64,000 nt of DNA from Campylobacter showae. GTDB taxonomy: Bacteria > Campylobacterota > Campylobacteria > Campylobacterales > Campylobacteraceae. Both the position numbers and the translations under genes were made by a program. The DNA lies in NCBI RefSeq assembly GCF_900699785.1, contig NZ_LR535679.1:1984001-2048000 (forward strand), in the 5' to 3' direction. Positions 8,793-18,715 of this stretch are shown one piece after another (positions within the stretch are counted from its first letter, which is position 1; every line of letters begins with the position of its first letter). Below the pieces are notes generated by a model. The model saw only the letters and a list, made by a program, of their open reading frames with translations, had not been told where the DNA came from and did not search any database.

Positions 8793-9359
8793 ATGAATCC
8801 GTTTAAAATTTTGATTTTTGCGGTTGTCGTAAATTTGGCTTTTGCCGGCGACGCGTCAAAGGATATAAATTTGACCGCAGATGCCGCTCGCAACCAAAAA
8901 GAAGTAAAAATGCTAGAGACGCTTTGCGGATCGATTTTCCCCTTTAGCATGGCCTCATGCATGCAACTAGCGGACAAGCGTTTGGACGAAAACAACGCAT
9001 TTTACGACAGACAAAATGGACTAGCGGCGCTGCAAAAAGTCTGCGTCTCGAAGGACGAGCGCGACTCAAAGCTTGCCTGCACGAAGCTAGCGTGCGAGTC
9101 GGGCGAGAGCCGCGAATGCCTAAACGTCGCTAAATACTATCAAGTCTTGCTTGTCGGCGGCGTGGCGGCGTCGGCGTTTTTTCAAAAGAGCTGCGACGAG
9201 CGCGGCGGGATGGACTGCTTGTATGCTAAATTTTTTGATAAGGCTCGGGACAGGATGACTGACGAGTATGTGCAAAAGATGAAAAAATATCTCAAAAAGG
9301 CGTGCGATGCGGGCGAAAAAGAGGGCTGCAAGGAGTTTGAAAAACTGCGCGAGCTTTGA
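8793..9359 (+). CDS. secreted Cys-rich protein, Sel1/Hcp-like
   Basis: This 188-residue protein has a signal peptide (MNPFKILIFAVVVNLAFAG). The mature part carries regularly spaced cysteines in helical repeats: SMASCMQLADKRLDENN, KLACTKLACESGESRECL, FFQKSCDERGGMDCLYA, KKACDAGEKEGCKEF. This A-x-x-x-C...G...C spacing is that of the Sel1-like, Helicobacter cysteine-rich protein repeats, which stack as disulfide-linked helical hairpins and often act in protein contacts. The repeats are degenerate in the middle. The ribosome site is only A-rich. Partners are unknown. Confidence 0.75.
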   Translation: MNPFKILIFAVVVNLAFAGDASKDINLTADAARNQKEVKMLETLCGSIFPFSMASCMQLADKRLDENNAFYDRQNGLAALQKVCVSKDERDSKLACTKLACESGESRECLNVAKYYQVLLVGGVAASAFFQKSCDERGGMDCLYAKFFDKARDRMTDEYVQKMKKYLKKACDAGEKEGCKEFEKLREL

Positions 9360-9671
9360 GCCGCGGGATAAAATTTAATGTAAAATGCGGTTTTTGCTTA
9401 AAATTTGAGCTACTTGCCAAGATCCGCACCCCAAAAATGCTAATTTTATTTGTCTAAATTTAGAGCCGAATTTATTTTTTAATTAAGAGTTGGGCGCTTT
9501 TAAATCGTTTGGTTTTGTAACGCGGCACAAATATTATAAAAAGGCGGTAGTATAATTTTGCATGCAGCGTCAAATTTCACCCGTCAAATTTGCCTCATTT
9601 TCGTCCCTTTGGTTTATCAAGTTTTTATGCGAATTTAAGTAAAATCAACCAAAATTTTTTAAAGGCTAAAA
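9360..9671 (+). other. intergenic region before purL
   Basis: There is no convincing gene here. CCGC at 9361-9364 can pair with GCGG at 9387-9390, followed by TTTTT, a weak terminator for the Cys-rich protein gene. TATAAT at 9551-9556 is the best -10 box for purL and would leave a leader of roughly 110 bases. The leader shows no riboswitch I recognise. Confidence 0.4.
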
Positions 9672-11861
9672 ATGGACAAAGCTACCGTAAAAGCGCACAA
9701 GATCAGCGATCAAGAGTATGAGGAGATCCTAAAGATCCTAGGCAGAGAGCCCAATTTGCTCGAGCTTGGGATATTTTCTGCGATGTGGAGCGAGCACTGC
9801 AGCTACAAGTCGAGTAAAAAGTACCTAAACGGCTTCCCGACCAAGGCGCCGTGGGTGATCCAGGGTCCCGGCGAGAACGCGGGCGTCATCGACGTCGGAG
9901 GCGGTGTCGCGGCGGTGTTTAAGATGGAGAGTCACAACCACCCGAGCTTCATCGAGCCTTTTCAGGGCGCAGCGACGGGCGTGGGCGGGATACTGCGCGA
10001 CGTATTTACGATGGGCGCGCGGGTCGTGGCGAATATGAACTCGCTGAGATTCGGCGAGGTGCGCGGCGAGAGCGAAAACGCGAAAAAACAGCGCTATCTG
10101 CTAAAAGGCGCGGTCGCGGGTATCGCTCATTACGGCAACTGCATGGGCATACCTACTATCGGCGGCGAGACGACGTTTGATCCTAGCTTTAACGGCAACA
10201 TCCTAGTAAACGCATTTGCGCTGGGGCTTTGTAAGAGCGACGAGATATTTTACGGAAGGGCCGAAGGTATCGGCAACCCCGTGATCTACGTCGGCTCAAA
10301 GACCGGTCGCGACGGGCTCGGAGGCGCGGTGATGGCGAGCGATAGCTTTAACGACGCGAACAAATCCCTGCGCCCTACCGTACAGGTGGGCGATCCGTTT
10401 GCCGAAAAGCTGCTGATGGAGGCGTGCTTGGAGTTATTTAAAACCGATTACGTCGTAGGTATCCAGGATATGGGCGCGGCGGGGCTTACTTCGAGCAGCT
10501 TTGAGATGGCCGGACGCAGCGGCAGCGGCATGAAGATGTATCTAGACCGCGTACCTATGCGCGAGACGGGCATGACGCCGTACGAGCTAATGCTGAGCGA
10601 ATCTCAGGAGCGTATGCTCATCTGCGCAAAAAAGGGCTGCGAGCAAAAGATACTTGAGATATTTAAAAAATGGGATCTAGACGCCGAGATCATCGGCGAG
10701 GTAACAAACAGCGGCGTGATGGAGCTTTATTGGCACGGCGAGCTAGCGGGCGAGATACCCATAGCGCCGCTTAGCGAAGCATCCCCGGTGCTTGACCGAC
10801 CGACAGCGCGCCCAAAATACCTAGACGAAATCAAAAATTTGCAAATCCCGGGGAACGCGGATAATAAAACCGCGTTTTGGAAGTTGCTTGGCGAGCCAGA
10901 GGTGCTAAACAAGTCGCTGATCTACGATCAATACGACGCAAATATCCAAACAAACACGATCAAACAGCCAGGACTCCTCGGAGCTGCGGTTATCCGCGTG
11001 AAAGAAACGGGTAGGGCGATCGCGATGGCGGCGCAGTGCGACCCGCGGGCGAATTTCGTCGATCCTAAAAACGGCGCGGCTAGAGCGGTTGCGGCGGCTG
11101 GACGAAAGGTCGCTATGAGCGGAGCGACGCCTCTAGCCATCACCGACTGCCTAAACTACGGCAATCCGCAAAAACCCGAGGTCATGTGGCAGTTCGCACA
11201 GGGCTGCGAGGGTATCAAAGAGGCTTGCCGCGAGCTAAATACGCCCGTTGTCAGCGGCAACGTGAGCCTATATAACGACACCGAGGGCGTGAGCGTCTAT
11301 CCGACGCCCGCGATCGTGACGGTGGGCGTAAACGAGGATGCAAACGCGAGCCTTCCGAGCGTCTTTACGCGCGCCGGCACGGCGATATACGTGCTTGGCG
11401 AGACGAAGGGCGAATTTGCCGCGTCGCTTTACGCTAAGGCGCTATTTGACGCGGTGGGCGGCGAGCTATCCTCGGTGGACTATAAAAAAGAGCGCGCGCT
11501 GTGGGACTTGGTCATCGAGGCAAATAAATCGGGCGCGCTAGAGTTTGCAAACAGCGTAGGCGTGGGCGGCGTAGCCATAGCGCTAGCAAAAATGGCGTGC
11601 CTAAGCGGACTTGGCGCGGAGTGCAAATTTGACGTTAAAAAGCCCGATTTTATATTTGACGAGAGCTTTTCGCGCGCGATCGTCGGCGTAAAAGACGAGG
11701 CTAAATTTGAATCTCTAGCCGCTAAACACGGCGTCAAATTTGAAAAAATTGGCAGCGTAGGCGGAGATAAATTTAAACTAAACGATATCGAGGAAAAGCT
11801 AAGCGACGTGAGCGAGGTTTATTTTAACAAATTTGCCGCAATCATCCGCCAAGAGGATTAA
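9672..11861 (+). CDS. purL: phosphoribosylformylglycinamidine synthase subunit PurL
   Basis: This is the large subunit that makes FGAM from FGAR, ATP and glutamine-derived ammonia in purine synthesis. Its 729 residues match the small-type PurL, which needs separate PurS and PurQ partners; neither is in this window. The ATP/active-site parts are clear: [10 protein letters not shown] with H42, the [12 protein letters not shown] motif (about 85-96), [10 protein letters not shown], and a second AIRS-type half with [11 protein letters not shown]. An internal duplication of the ATP-grasp-like AIRS halves is visible. A TATAAT at 9551 is a possible promoter. It sits one cluster away from purH. Confidence 0.97.
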   Translation: MDKATVKAHKISDQEYEEILKILGREPNLLELGIFSAMWSEHCSYKSSKKYLNGFPTKAPWVIQGPGENAGVIDVGGGVAAVFKMESHNHPSFIEPFQGAATGVGGILRDVFTMGARVVANMNSLRFGEVRGESENAKKQRYLLKGAVAGIAHYGNCMGIPTIGGETTFDPSFNGNILVNAFALGLCKSDEIFYGRAEGIGNPVIYVGSKTGRDGLGGAVMASDSFNDANKSLRPTVQVGDPFAEKLLMEACLELFKTDYVVGIQDMGAAGLTSSSFEMAGRSGSGMKMYLDRVPMRETGMTPYELMLSESQERMLICAKKGCEQKILEIFKKWDLDAEIIGEVTNSGVMELYWHGELAGEIPIAPLSEASPVLDRPTARPKYLDEIKNLQIPGNADNKTAFWKLLGEPEVLNKSLIYDQYDANIQTNTIKQPGLLGAAVIRVKETGRAIAMAAQCDPRANFVDPKNGAARAVAAAGRKVAMSGATPLAITDCLNYGNPQKPEVMWQFAQGCEGIKEACRELNTPVVSGNVSLYNDTEGVSVYPTPAIVTVGVNEDANASLPSVFTRAGTAIYVLGETKGEFAASLYAKALFDAVGGELSSVDYKKERALWDLVIEANKSGALEFANSVGVGGVAIALAKMACLSGLGAECKFDVKKPDFIFDESFSRAIVGVKDEAKFESLAAKHGVKFEKIGSVGGDKFKLNDIEEKLSDVSEVYFNKFAAIIRQED

Positions 11862-12070
11862 AATTTGACGCCCAATTTTGGCGAGGCGGGTTTAGCCGGA
11901 CTAAATTTGGCGGCGTAAATTTGACGCTTGCTAAATTTAGCTTGCCTGGGCGATATTTATCCGCGCGCCTTGGCGTCAAATTTGATCAAATTTAATCAGC
12001 TCGCGTATCTTGCCGAGCTTGCAGGCGACCGTAAAAGTAAAATTTAACACGAATTTGAAAGGAAAAGTAG

Positions 12071-13129
12071 ATGTCTTGGAAGGACTTTTTAAACAACAAA
12101 GAAGAAGAACAGCCGCAAAAGGAGGGCAGAGGAATGGATCAAAAAAGCGTAGCTAAGCCGCCGGTGTTATTTAGCGAGACTCAGCAGGTACTAAAGGCGG
12201 TCGAGGCCAAACTGGGCGGCACGCTCATCACATACTACAACTCAAACGCGGGCAGCGTCTGCGGCAACGACGCGAGCGCGATGTATGAAATTTTAAAGGG
12301 CAAAAAGATAGAAAATGCGTTTTTGTTTATCAAAAGCGACGGCGGCAGCGGTATCGCAGCACTTCGTATCATCAGCACTCTGCGAAACTACTGCAAAAAC
12401 ATCACTGCTCTCATCCCTGCTAACTGTGCGTCGGCAGCGACGATGATGGCTCTTGGCGCAAACGAAATCGTGATGGGGCCGCTAGCGTATCTAACGGCCG
12501 TCGATACCTCGCTAAAGCACGCGATGAGCCCGATAGATAACGGCAACGAGCGCGTTAGCGTGTCGATGGACGAGCTGAACCGCGTGATAAAGCTGTGGAA
12601 AATGCACGAAAAAGACAACGACGAAAACCCGTATAAATCGCTATACAACTACATCCATCCGCTGGTTTTCGGCGCCGTAGACCGCGCTAGCTCGCTCTCG
12701 CTAAAGATTTGCTGCGAACTTTTGCGCTACCACATGAACGACGAGGCAAAGATCCAAAACATCTCCGAGCGCCTAAACAGCGACTATCCGGCGCATGATT
12801 ATCCGATACTTTTCCGCGAGGCCGAGGAGATCGGACTGCACGTGCAAAAGATGGACAACGAGCTAAACGAGATGCTTCAGGAGCTTACGCTTCTTTACTC
12901 CGAGATGGGGCAGCGCGCGTTTACCGACTACGACGAGAACAGTTACCACGACAACAACATCGCAAACATCATCGAGGCAAACGGCAAGCAGATTTATTAT
13001 CAGATCGACAAAGACTGGTTTTATCGCCCCGACGAGCGCCGCTGGAACGTGATGAACGACGAGAGCTCGTGGCGTAAAAACGAGCTAGTAGGCGGCAAAC
13101 TCAAAAATACGATTTATCATTTATGGTGA
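12071..13129 (+). CDS. Clp/SppA-fold serine protease-like protein (SDH family)
   Basis: This 352-residue protein has the crotonase/Clp-like core of the serine dehydrogenase proteinase (SDH_sah) family: [18 protein letters not shown] for the oxyanion side and [24 protein letters not shown], where S121 is in the position of the catalytic serine. A long helical region and a Trp-rich C-terminus ([15 protein letters not shown]) follow. No signal peptide is seen, so it is probably cytoplasmic. AAGGA precedes the ATG. The next gene starts 4 bases after its stop and encodes a DnaJ-type co-chaperone, so a joint role in protein quality control is possible but inferred. Confidence 0.8.
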   Translation: MSWKDFLNNKEEEQPQKEGRGMDQKSVAKPPVLFSETQQVLKAVEAKLGGTLITYYNSNAGSVCGNDASAMYEILKGKKIENAFLFIKSDGGSGIAALRIISTLRNYCKNITALIPANCASAATMMALGANEIVMGPLAYLTAVDTSLKHAMSPIDNGNERVSVSMDELNRVIKLWKMHEKDNDENPYKSLYNYIHPLVFGAVDRASSLSLKICCELLRYHMNDEAKIQNISERLNSDYPAHDYPILFREAEEIGLHVQKMDNELNEMLQELTLLYSEMGQRAFTDYDENSYHDNNIANIIEANGKQIYYQIDKDWFYRPDERRWNVMNDESSWRKNELVGGKLKNTIYHLW

Positions 13130-13133
13130 TATT

Positions 13134-13889
13134 TTGAGTTTTATTTTTTGGTTTTTGATATTTTACGGGATTTATTATCTGGTTTCAAATTTTAGTCAAA
13201 ATCCCGTAAATTTAGGCGGCTCGCAAAAAAAGGCGATGTTTGAAGAGGCTAAATTTCTAGTTAGCCTGCTTGCTAAAGTCGCCAAAAGCGACGGCAGGGT
13301 AAACGAGCTAGAGGCTCGCCTCATCAGCGAGACGCTAGACGATATCTCTCTAAGGCTCGGCAACGACGCTGCGATGAGGGCGGAGCTAAAGCAGATCTAT
13401 AACCGCGAAAAAGAGACGGTGCATAATGCTTATTTTATCGCGAGACAGTACAAAGATCGCTTCCGCCTTAGTCAAGACGCCGCGGCCGCGAAGCTATCTT
13501 TTTTACTAAATTTGGCCTATATAGACGGCGAATTTAGTAAAAGCGAGCATAATGTCATCGAGCAGATCGCTTTGGGATTTGGACTTAACGAGATCGATTT
13601 TTGGTCGATTTTAAAGAGATTTGACGATTTTTACGGGCAAAGGCGGCAAGATAGGGGAGGCCGAAGCGATCCGTACGTAAAACGCGCTAAAAGCCCTTAC
13701 GACGTGCTTGGACTAAAAGAGGACGCGCCGTTTGACGAGGTAAAAAAGCGCTACCGCGAACTCGTAAAAAAATATCATCCCGATATCCTTATGGGGCGCG
13801 GCGAGAGCGAAGAGATGATAGAAAAGAGTACCAGAAAACTGCAAGAGATAAATGAGGCGTATGAAACTATAAAACAACGTGCGGCTTAG
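13134..13889 (+). CDS. djlA: TerB-DnaJ membrane co-chaperone (DjlA-like)
   Basis: This 251-residue protein starts with one membrane segment (residues 3-20). A TerB-like helical domain follows (about 35-150, with [16 protein letters not shown] and [14 protein letters not shown]), then a C-terminal J domain (186-249) with the HPD tripeptide at 215-217. This is the DjlA layout: an inner-membrane co-chaperone that stimulates DnaK. The start is TTG at 13134; no ATG is available upstream of the membrane segment. It lies directly after the protease-like gene and before a repeat-rich gap and purH. Confidence 0.85.
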   Translation: MSFIFWFLIFYGIYYLVSNFSQNPVNLGGSQKKAMFEEAKFLVSLLAKVAKSDGRVNELEARLISETLDDISLRLGNDAAMRAELKQIYNREKETVHNAYFIARQYKDRFRLSQDAAAAKLSFLLNLAYIDGEFSKSEHNVIEQIALGFGLNEIDFWSILKRFDDFYGQRRQDRGGRSDPYVKRAKSPYDVLGLKEDAPFDEVKKRYRELVKKYHPDILMGRGESEEMIEKSTRKLQEINEAYETIKQRAA

Positions 13890-13890
13890 A

Positions 13891-14012
13891 GGCTTGTCTC
13901 GCGAGCGCTTTTGAACGAGCTTAAAATTTTCTCCCTCGATGAACTACGTGTTCTATCTTCAGTCGAAAATTTTGGCGCAACGTTCAAAATCATCTCACGA
14001 TACTTCGCCTTT
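13891..14012 (+). repeat. dispersed repeat, copy A, with palindromic core 13923-13973
   Basis: The segment opens with GGCTTGTCTCGCGAGCGC and ends near TCACGATACTTCGCCTT; both ends match another copy at 23359-23478. The core is an imperfect palindrome: arms AAAATTTTC (13923) and GAAAATTTT (13965), with inner CTCGATGAAC and GTTCTATCTTC around a 5-base loop. It begins 2 bases after the djlA-like stop and encodes nothing convincing. The 88-codon open frame across this gap is not gene-like. Confidence 0.7.
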
Positions 14013-14192
14013 TAAATTCGTAAATTTTAGCCAGGTTTTTGTAAAATTCAGCCAAATTTCGGTGCGGTATTTTCTACTTCGCTACGCTCGTAGCCGCGAG
14101 CGGACGAGATGGATTTTGCAAAGTATCAAAAAAGCACCCAAAAACAAACCGGCAATAACTGGGCGCATTATTTTTCGCTTATGCGAGGCGAG

Positions 14193-14247
14193 TTTTAAAT
14201 TTTAAGCGTAGATAGAACATATCGTTCATCGAGCTTAAAATTTAAAA
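14193..14247 (-). repeat. palindromic repeat core, copy C (inverted)
   Basis: The arms TTTTAAATTTTAAGC and GCTTAAAATTTAAAA are perfect 15-base reverse complements around an inner part that, read on the minus strand, is TCGATGAAC-5 bases-GTTCTATCTAC. The inner part matches copies A and B while the arms differ. It sits about 50 bases before purH, in opposite orientation to copy A 220 bases away. Confidence 0.7.
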
Positions 14248-14299
14248 ACTAACAAAGCATAAGTAGAAAAAGAAAAGCCCAAAAAAGAAAGGAATATAA

Positions 14300-15838
14300 A
14301 TGAGAGCATTAATCAGCGTCAGCGACAAAGAAGGCATCGTAGAGTTTGCAAAAGGACTCGAGCGACTCGGTTTTGAGATATTAAGCACGGGCGGCACGCA
14401 CAAACTGCTAAAAGAGCAGGGCGTAAAAGCGGTCGAAGTGAGCGAATACACCGGCTCACCCGAGATGTTTGAGGGGCGCGTAAAAACCCTGCACCCAAAG
14501 ATTCACGGCGGGATATTGCACAAGCGAAACGACGCAAACCACGTAAGCCAAGCCGCACAACACGGCATCGGCGGCATCGATCTGGTCTGCGTAAATTTAT
14601 ATCCGTTTAAGCAAACCACCATACGCACCGATGATTTTGACGAGATTATCGAAAACATCGACATTGGCGGCCCTGCGATGGTGCGATCGGCGGCTAAAAA
14701 TTTCGCTAGCGTTTATATCGTCACGAGTCCGCTTGATTATGACGAGGTTTTACGCGTCATAGGAGGCGCGGATGAGAGCGAGAAAGCCGCTTTTAGGCGA
14801 AATTTGATGATAAAAGCCTACGAGCACACCGCGGCCTACGACTCTATGATCGCAAACTACATGAACGAGCGCTTTAACGACGGCTTTGGCGAGATGAAAT
14901 TTATCGCCGGCAGCAAGGTTTTTGATGCGAGATACGGCGAGAACCCGCACCAAAAGGGCGCGCTATACGAGTTTGATTATTTTTTCAGCAACAACTTCAC
15001 CGCACTAAAAGGCGAAGCTAGCTTTAACAACATCACCGATATAAACGCCGCTTTGGCACTAGCGAGCAGCTTTGATACCGTGCCTGCGGTCGCCATCGTA
15101 AAGCACGCCAACGCTTGCGGCTTTGCCGTAAAATCAAATCTACTCGAGAGCTACGTAGAAGCGCTAAAATGCGATCCTGTCTCGGCATACGGCGGCGTCG
15201 TGGCGATAAACGGCACTCTTGATCGCGCCTTGGCCGAGAAAATCAACGAAATCTACGTCGAGGTTATCATCGCCGCAAACGTGGACGAGGACGCGCTTGC
15301 AGTATTTGAAGCGAAAAAGCGTATCAAAATTTTCACCCAGGGCAATAAATTTTTACAGCGCGCAAACGACAAATACGACTTCAAGCACGTTGACGGCGGC
15401 TTTGTCTATCAGCAAAGCGACGAGGTGAAAGCTAGCGAGCTAGAAAATATGAAACTACAAACCAAGCGCGCGGCTAGCGAGTCTGAGCTAAAAGACCTTG
15501 AGATCGCGTGGAAGGTCGCGGCGCTCACGAAAAGCAACTGCGTCGTCTATGTGAAAAACAGCGCCGTGGTTGCCATCGGTATGGGTATGACTAGCCGCGT
15601 GGACGCCGCACGTGCGGCCGTGGCTAAGGCGCGCGATATGGGGCTTGATTTGCGCGGTTGCGCGCTTGCTAGCGAGGCGTTTTTCCCGTTCCGCGATAGT
15701 ATCGATATCGCAAGCGAGGCAGGCGTGAAGGCCGTGATACAGCCTGGCGGCAGCATCCGCGACGACGAGGTCGTACAGGCGGCAAACGAGCACGGCATGG
15801 CGATGTATTTTACCGGCGTACGCCACTTTTTACACTAA
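14300..15838 (+). CDS. purH: bifunctional AICAR transformylase / IMP cyclohydrolase
   Basis: This 512-residue enzyme does the last two steps of IMP synthesis. The N-terminal IMP cyclohydrolase (MGS-like) domain shows [26 protein letters not shown] and [14 protein letters not shown]. The C-terminal formyltransferase domain carries K268-H269-x-N-x-x-G-x-A and ends [10 protein letters not shown]. The ATG follows an AAGAAAGGAA ribosome site. With purL it forms a purine region that also holds a protease-like and a DjlA-like gene. Confidence 0.97.
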   Translation: MRALISVSDKEGIVEFAKGLERLGFEILSTGGTHKLLKEQGVKAVEVSEYTGSPEMFEGRVKTLHPKIHGGILHKRNDANHVSQAAQHGIGGIDLVCVNLYPFKQTTIRTDDFDEIIENIDIGGPAMVRSAAKNFASVYIVTSPLDYDEVLRVIGGADESEKAAFRRNLMIKAYEHTAAYDSMIANYMNERFNDGFGEMKFIAGSKVFDARYGENPHQKGALYEFDYFFSNNFTALKGEASFNNITDINAALALASSFDTVPAVAIVKHANACGFAVKSNLLESYVEALKCDPVSAYGGVVAINGTLDRALAEKINEIYVEVIIAANVDEDALAVFEAKKRIKIFTQGNKFLQRANDKYDFKHVDGGFVYQQSDEVKASELENMKLQTKRAASESELKDLEIAWKVAALTKSNCVVYVKNSAVVAIGMGMTSRVDAARAAVAKARDMGLDLRGCALASEAFFPFRDSIDIASEAGVKAVIQPGGSIRDDEVVQAANEHGMAMYFTGVRHFLH

Positions 15839-15862
15839 AATTTGATCGTTTTTGCGGCGAGG

Positions 15863-15888
15863 CGGCGTAAATTTGACTGCGCCGTTTT
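15863..15888 (+). terminator. weak terminator after purH
   Basis: CGGCG (15863) and CGCCG (15880) form a 5-bp stem followed by TTTTGC, 25 bases after the purH stop. Confidence 0.35.
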
Positions 15889-16056
15889 GCTGCATTAGAA
15901 TATTTAGCCCGCATAGCGGACGGCGCTTTTGCCCAGCTCTACTTGTATTTGCCGATCTTACGCGAACGATATTTTTTAAAATTTGACTTACTAGCCTTTA
16001 AATTTGGACTGCGATTTGCTTGCGCTTTGGAGATTAAATTTAATTGAAAGCGATTT

Positions 16057-16242
16057 ATGAAGCAAATTTTAGTTTTCTTGGTATTTTTGGCGGGGCTTTA
16101 TGCGGCCAATATCTACGTAAACGGCGAAAAGGTCGGCGGCAGCGATCAAAACTCGACCTATAACGGTGAGAGCAAAAACGAAATCCTAAAACAAGAGGGC
16201 AAAAAACAGCTCTGTAAAAAAGGCTACAAGCAGTACTGCTAG
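16057..16242 (+). CDS. small secreted protein, 61 residues
   Basis: The frame starts MKQILVFLVFLAGLYAAN, a good secretion signal, leaving a mature peptide of about 45 residues that is polar and Lys/Asn-rich and ends CKKGYKQYC with two cysteines eight residues apart. A GAAAG stretch precedes the ATG. Codon use resembles the neighbours and the signal peptide makes it likely to be real, though I do not recognise a family. A short AGGC/GCCT hairpin follows the stop. Confidence 0.6.
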   Translation: MKQILVFLVFLAGLYAANIYVNGEKVGGSDQNSTYNGESKNEILKQEGKKQLCKKGYKQYC

Positions 16243-16443
16243 GCGTTTTGCCTCAAATTTTATGCCATTTAAAGACGCAAAATTTGCCCTTCGGCGGTCA
16301 AATTTACGCCGCCAAATTTATCTTTTCTTAAAATTTCACGTCTTCGACGCTCGGGTTTCGCCGCTCAAATTTAACTCCGCGACCGTCAAATTTAAAATTT
16401 AACCCCTTAAGCAAGGTCAAGACGCCCGCGCGCAAAATAAGAG

Positions 16444-16449
16444 TATAAT
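16444..16449 (+). promoter_or_regulatory. -10 box for the 16478-18317 operon
   Basis: TATAAT preceded by AATAAGAG lies 28 bases before the ATG at 16478, with an ACAAGGA ribosome site between them. No -35 box is apparent. Confidence 0.55.
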
Positions 16450-16477
16450 TATCCAAATTTAAAACAAGGATAAAAAA

Positions 16478-16816
16478 ATGAGCGATTTTTTCAAAGGCGC
16501 CGAACAGTTTAATGCCGAGGGCGCGACGGTTCCGTTTTATAAATATAGCGAAGGCGGAGTGGATTTCGTCGGCTTTGACAGCCGTCCGTGCGTGCCGCCC
16601 GAGCCTATGGTAAATGCGCTAGTAGCGATCAAATTTGCAAATCAAAACACCAAAATCGTGATGGTAAATCATAAATTCCCCGCCGGACTGATCCCTAAAA
16701 TAAAGGAGCAGTTTGACGTCGAGCGCGAGGATCTGGAGGGCGGGGCGGTCAAGATGACCTTTAGCCTAAAGCAGGGCGCGGACGTCAAGAACGTAGACAC
16801 AAGCCTTTGTCACTGA
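16478..16816 (+). CDS. small conserved protein of unknown function (DUF2249-like?)
   Basis: This 112-residue soluble protein has no signal peptide. It contains FVGFDSRPCVPPEPMVNAL and MVNHKFPAGLIPKIKEQF, the latter faintly like the HEPxPLxPxL motif of DUF2249 proteins. It ends in a cysteine and histidine (SLCH). It leads a three-gene run with a polytopic membrane protein 8 bases downstream and an MIP18-like factor, and has its own -10 box and ribosome site. A redox or metal-related role would fit the neighbours, but nothing in it proves that. Confidence 0.7.
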   Translation: MSDFFKGAEQFNAEGATVPFYKYSEGGVDFVGFDSRPCVPPEPMVNALVAIKFANQNTKIVMVNHKFPAGLIPKIKEQFDVEREDLEGGAVKMTFSLKQGADVKNVDTSLCH

Positions 16817-16824
16817 GATAGGCT

Positions 16825-18027
16825 ATGCTTTTAAACACCTTTGCGCCGCCTTTTAAGCTGGTGGGCGGTTATTTTATCGCGGGCATTTGTTTTTTGATCG
16901 CGAGCATTCCCGCCTTTTTCGCGGCGGATTTTGAGACGATCGCGGGGCTTGAGACGGCGGGATTTTTACACGTGTTTTTTGTCGGCTTTGTTATGAGCAT
17001 CATCATCGGCGCGCTTTATCAGCTCACTTCGGTGATTTTAGAAAAGCCGTTTTCGACGATCAAGGGCGCGGTGGCAAATTTGGCCCTTTACTGCGCGGGT
17101 ACTGCCTCGATGAGCTACGGGATGATCAGCGGCAAGACGGGCTTTTTGCACGGCGGCGGCATGGCGCTTTTTCTGGCGTTACTGTTTTTCGGCACGACCT
17201 ATATCGTTAGCTTTATGGACAATGAAAAAAAGAGCTTCGCGGCGTTTATGCTTTTTGTTTCGGCGATATTTTTACTCGCGGGTATCTCGCTTGGATTTTG
17301 CCTTTTGATGATACTTTCGGGCACTTTGCCGATGGATTTTATGTTCGCGCTTAAATTTCACGTTTATTTCGTGCTCGGGTTTGTTTTTTTCATCATCGTA
17401 GGCGTAGCGACCGTGCTGCTACCGATGTTTGCCCTGGCGCACGATCTAAAATTTACGCTTAGCAAATTTGCCTTCGGATTTTATATTTTGGCAGGAGTTT
17501 TACTCTTTTTTGGTGAGATTTACGCGTACTTTGCTTTTGGGGCGGCGATTATTTGCTTTGTCGCGGAGGCGCTACATATCCTAAAAAAGCGCGTTCGCAA
17601 AGCGTATGACTACTGGAACGTCAATATCGCTCTTTCGCTCGCGGCCTTCGTGCTGTTTTGCGCATTTATCGCGGCGGGTAGATACGATATGGCGGTGTTT
17701 ATGCTGATTTACGGCTTTTTGTTTGCATTTATCGCGGCTCATCTTTACAAGATCGCGCCGTTTCTCATCTGGTACCACTACGTAGCGCCCTTTGTGGGCA
17801 AGACAAAAGTGCCGCTACTAGATCAGATGATCCTCAAAAGGCCCGCATATATCGGCATTGGCTTTAATGCTCTTGGGCTTGCGCTCTACGAGCTTGGAGC
17901 CTGGCTGGAGATAAAATCGCTCGCGCACTGCGGCGTGGCTTGCCTGCTCGTTAGTATCGTTTTGGTCGCGATAAATATGATAAATGTTTTTAAATTTACG
18001 AAATTTGGAGTAAAGGAAGAAAAATGA
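16825..18027 (+). CDS. polytopic membrane protein, about 12 TM segments
   Basis: This 400-residue protein is almost entirely membrane helices. Histidines occur in or next to helices: GFLHVFFVGFVMS (early), FLHGGG, LKFHVYFVLGF, MFALAHDLKF, AAHLYKIAPFLIWYHYVAPF. Such intramembrane histidines recall NnrS-type and heme-copper-oxidase-like proteins, but the full set of ligands was not established, so only the membrane location is firm. Its last 4 bases overlap the MIP18-like gene (ATGA), suggesting coupled expression. It could be a heme or metal-linked membrane factor. Confidence 0.75.
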   Translation: MLLNTFAPPFKLVGGYFIAGICFLIASIPAFFAADFETIAGLETAGFLHVFFVGFVMSIIIGALYQLTSVILEKPFSTIKGAVANLALYCAGTASMSYGMISGKTGFLHGGGMALFLALLFFGTTYIVSFMDNEKKSFAAFMLFVSAIFLLAGISLGFCLLMILSGTLPMDFMFALKFHVYFVLGFVFFIIVGVATVLLPMFALAHDLKFTLSKFAFGFYILAGVLLFFGEIYAYFAFGAAIICFVAEALHILKKRVRKAYDYWNVNIALSLAAFVLFCAFIAAGRYDMAVFMLIYGFLFAFIAAHLYKIAPFLIWYHYVAPFVGKTKVPLLDQMILKRPAYIGIGFNALGLALYELGAWLEIKSLAHCGVACLLVSIVLVAINMINVFKFTKFGVKEEK

Positions 18028-18317
18028 AAGAAAAAATCTACGGCGCGCTCTCAAACATCGTCGATCCCGAGGTGGGCTTTGATATCGTATCTTTGGGACT
18101 GATTTACGACGCGGTTTGCGACGAGAACGGAAAGGCGAAGGTCACGATGACGCTATCTACGCGCTCATGCCCGCTGCACGAGATGATACTGGGCTGGGTG
18201 GAGACGGCGGTGCTGAATGTCGACGGCGTAAAAGAGTGCGAGATAGATCTCGTATGGGAGCCTGCGTGGAGTATTGAGATGGCGAGCGACGAGGTGAGGG
18301 CGGCGTTAGGAGCGTGA
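18024..18317 (+). CDS. MIP18-like Fe-S cluster assembly factor (DUF59)
   Basis: This 97-residue protein has the family signature NIVDPEVGFDIVSLGLIYD and TMTLSTRSCP with C49, the conserved cysteine of the SufT/PaaD/MIP18 family. Family members help load or carry Fe-S clusters. The length fits a stand-alone domain. It overlaps the membrane-protein gene by 4 bases and ends the three-gene operon; hairpins at 18335-18367 and 18388-18426 follow. Confidence 0.88.
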   Translation: MKEKIYGALSNIVDPEVGFDIVSLGLIYDAVCDENGKAKVTMTLSTRSCPLHEMILGWVETAVLNVDGVKECEIDLVWEPAWSIEMASDEVRAALGA

Positions 18318-18715
18318 TTTTGGTGCTAGACGAGATCAAATTTTGCTTAGCTAACGGCTAAATTTGATACGATTTGATCTGTTTATAAGCTTGTCCGGGG
18401 CGCGTACTGTTTTATCCGGACAAGCTCGTCTTTGCGCCTTGATATGGCTCGCCTTCGCGTCCGATCATGTTCTGGCGGTATAGATATGTCAATGGCAAAG
18501 TCGAGTTTTTTAAATGATCTGACTGACTCGCTGGGATTTGACGCCAATCGCCTAAAGTGCGCAAAATTTACCGAGTTTTTGATCTGTTTTTAATATTTTA
18601 TTCTTTTAAACTTTTCGTACTTTTCTGCCAAGCTGCTTGTTTTAATCGGATCACTCGCTTTGCTTAGCAAATAGCGTAAAGCCCCAATACCCCGATACAT
18701 ATTTTAAATTAATAA
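18318..18715 (+). other. gap between convergent genes, with two hairpins
   Basis: There is no gene here. At 18335-18367 ATCAAAT/ATTTGAT encloses TTAGC/GCTAA. At 18388-18426 AGCTTGTCCGG and CCGGACAAGCT are perfect 11-base arms around a 17-base loop. Neither has a T tract, but both lie between the ends of convergent transcription units and may stop transcription or cap mRNA ends. Nothing else was recognised up to 18715. Confidence 0.5.

Noticed and set aside
13939..14205. 88-codon open frame between the djlA-like gene and purH
   Set aside because: It runs through the palindromic repeats, has no ribosome site and no family-like sequence.
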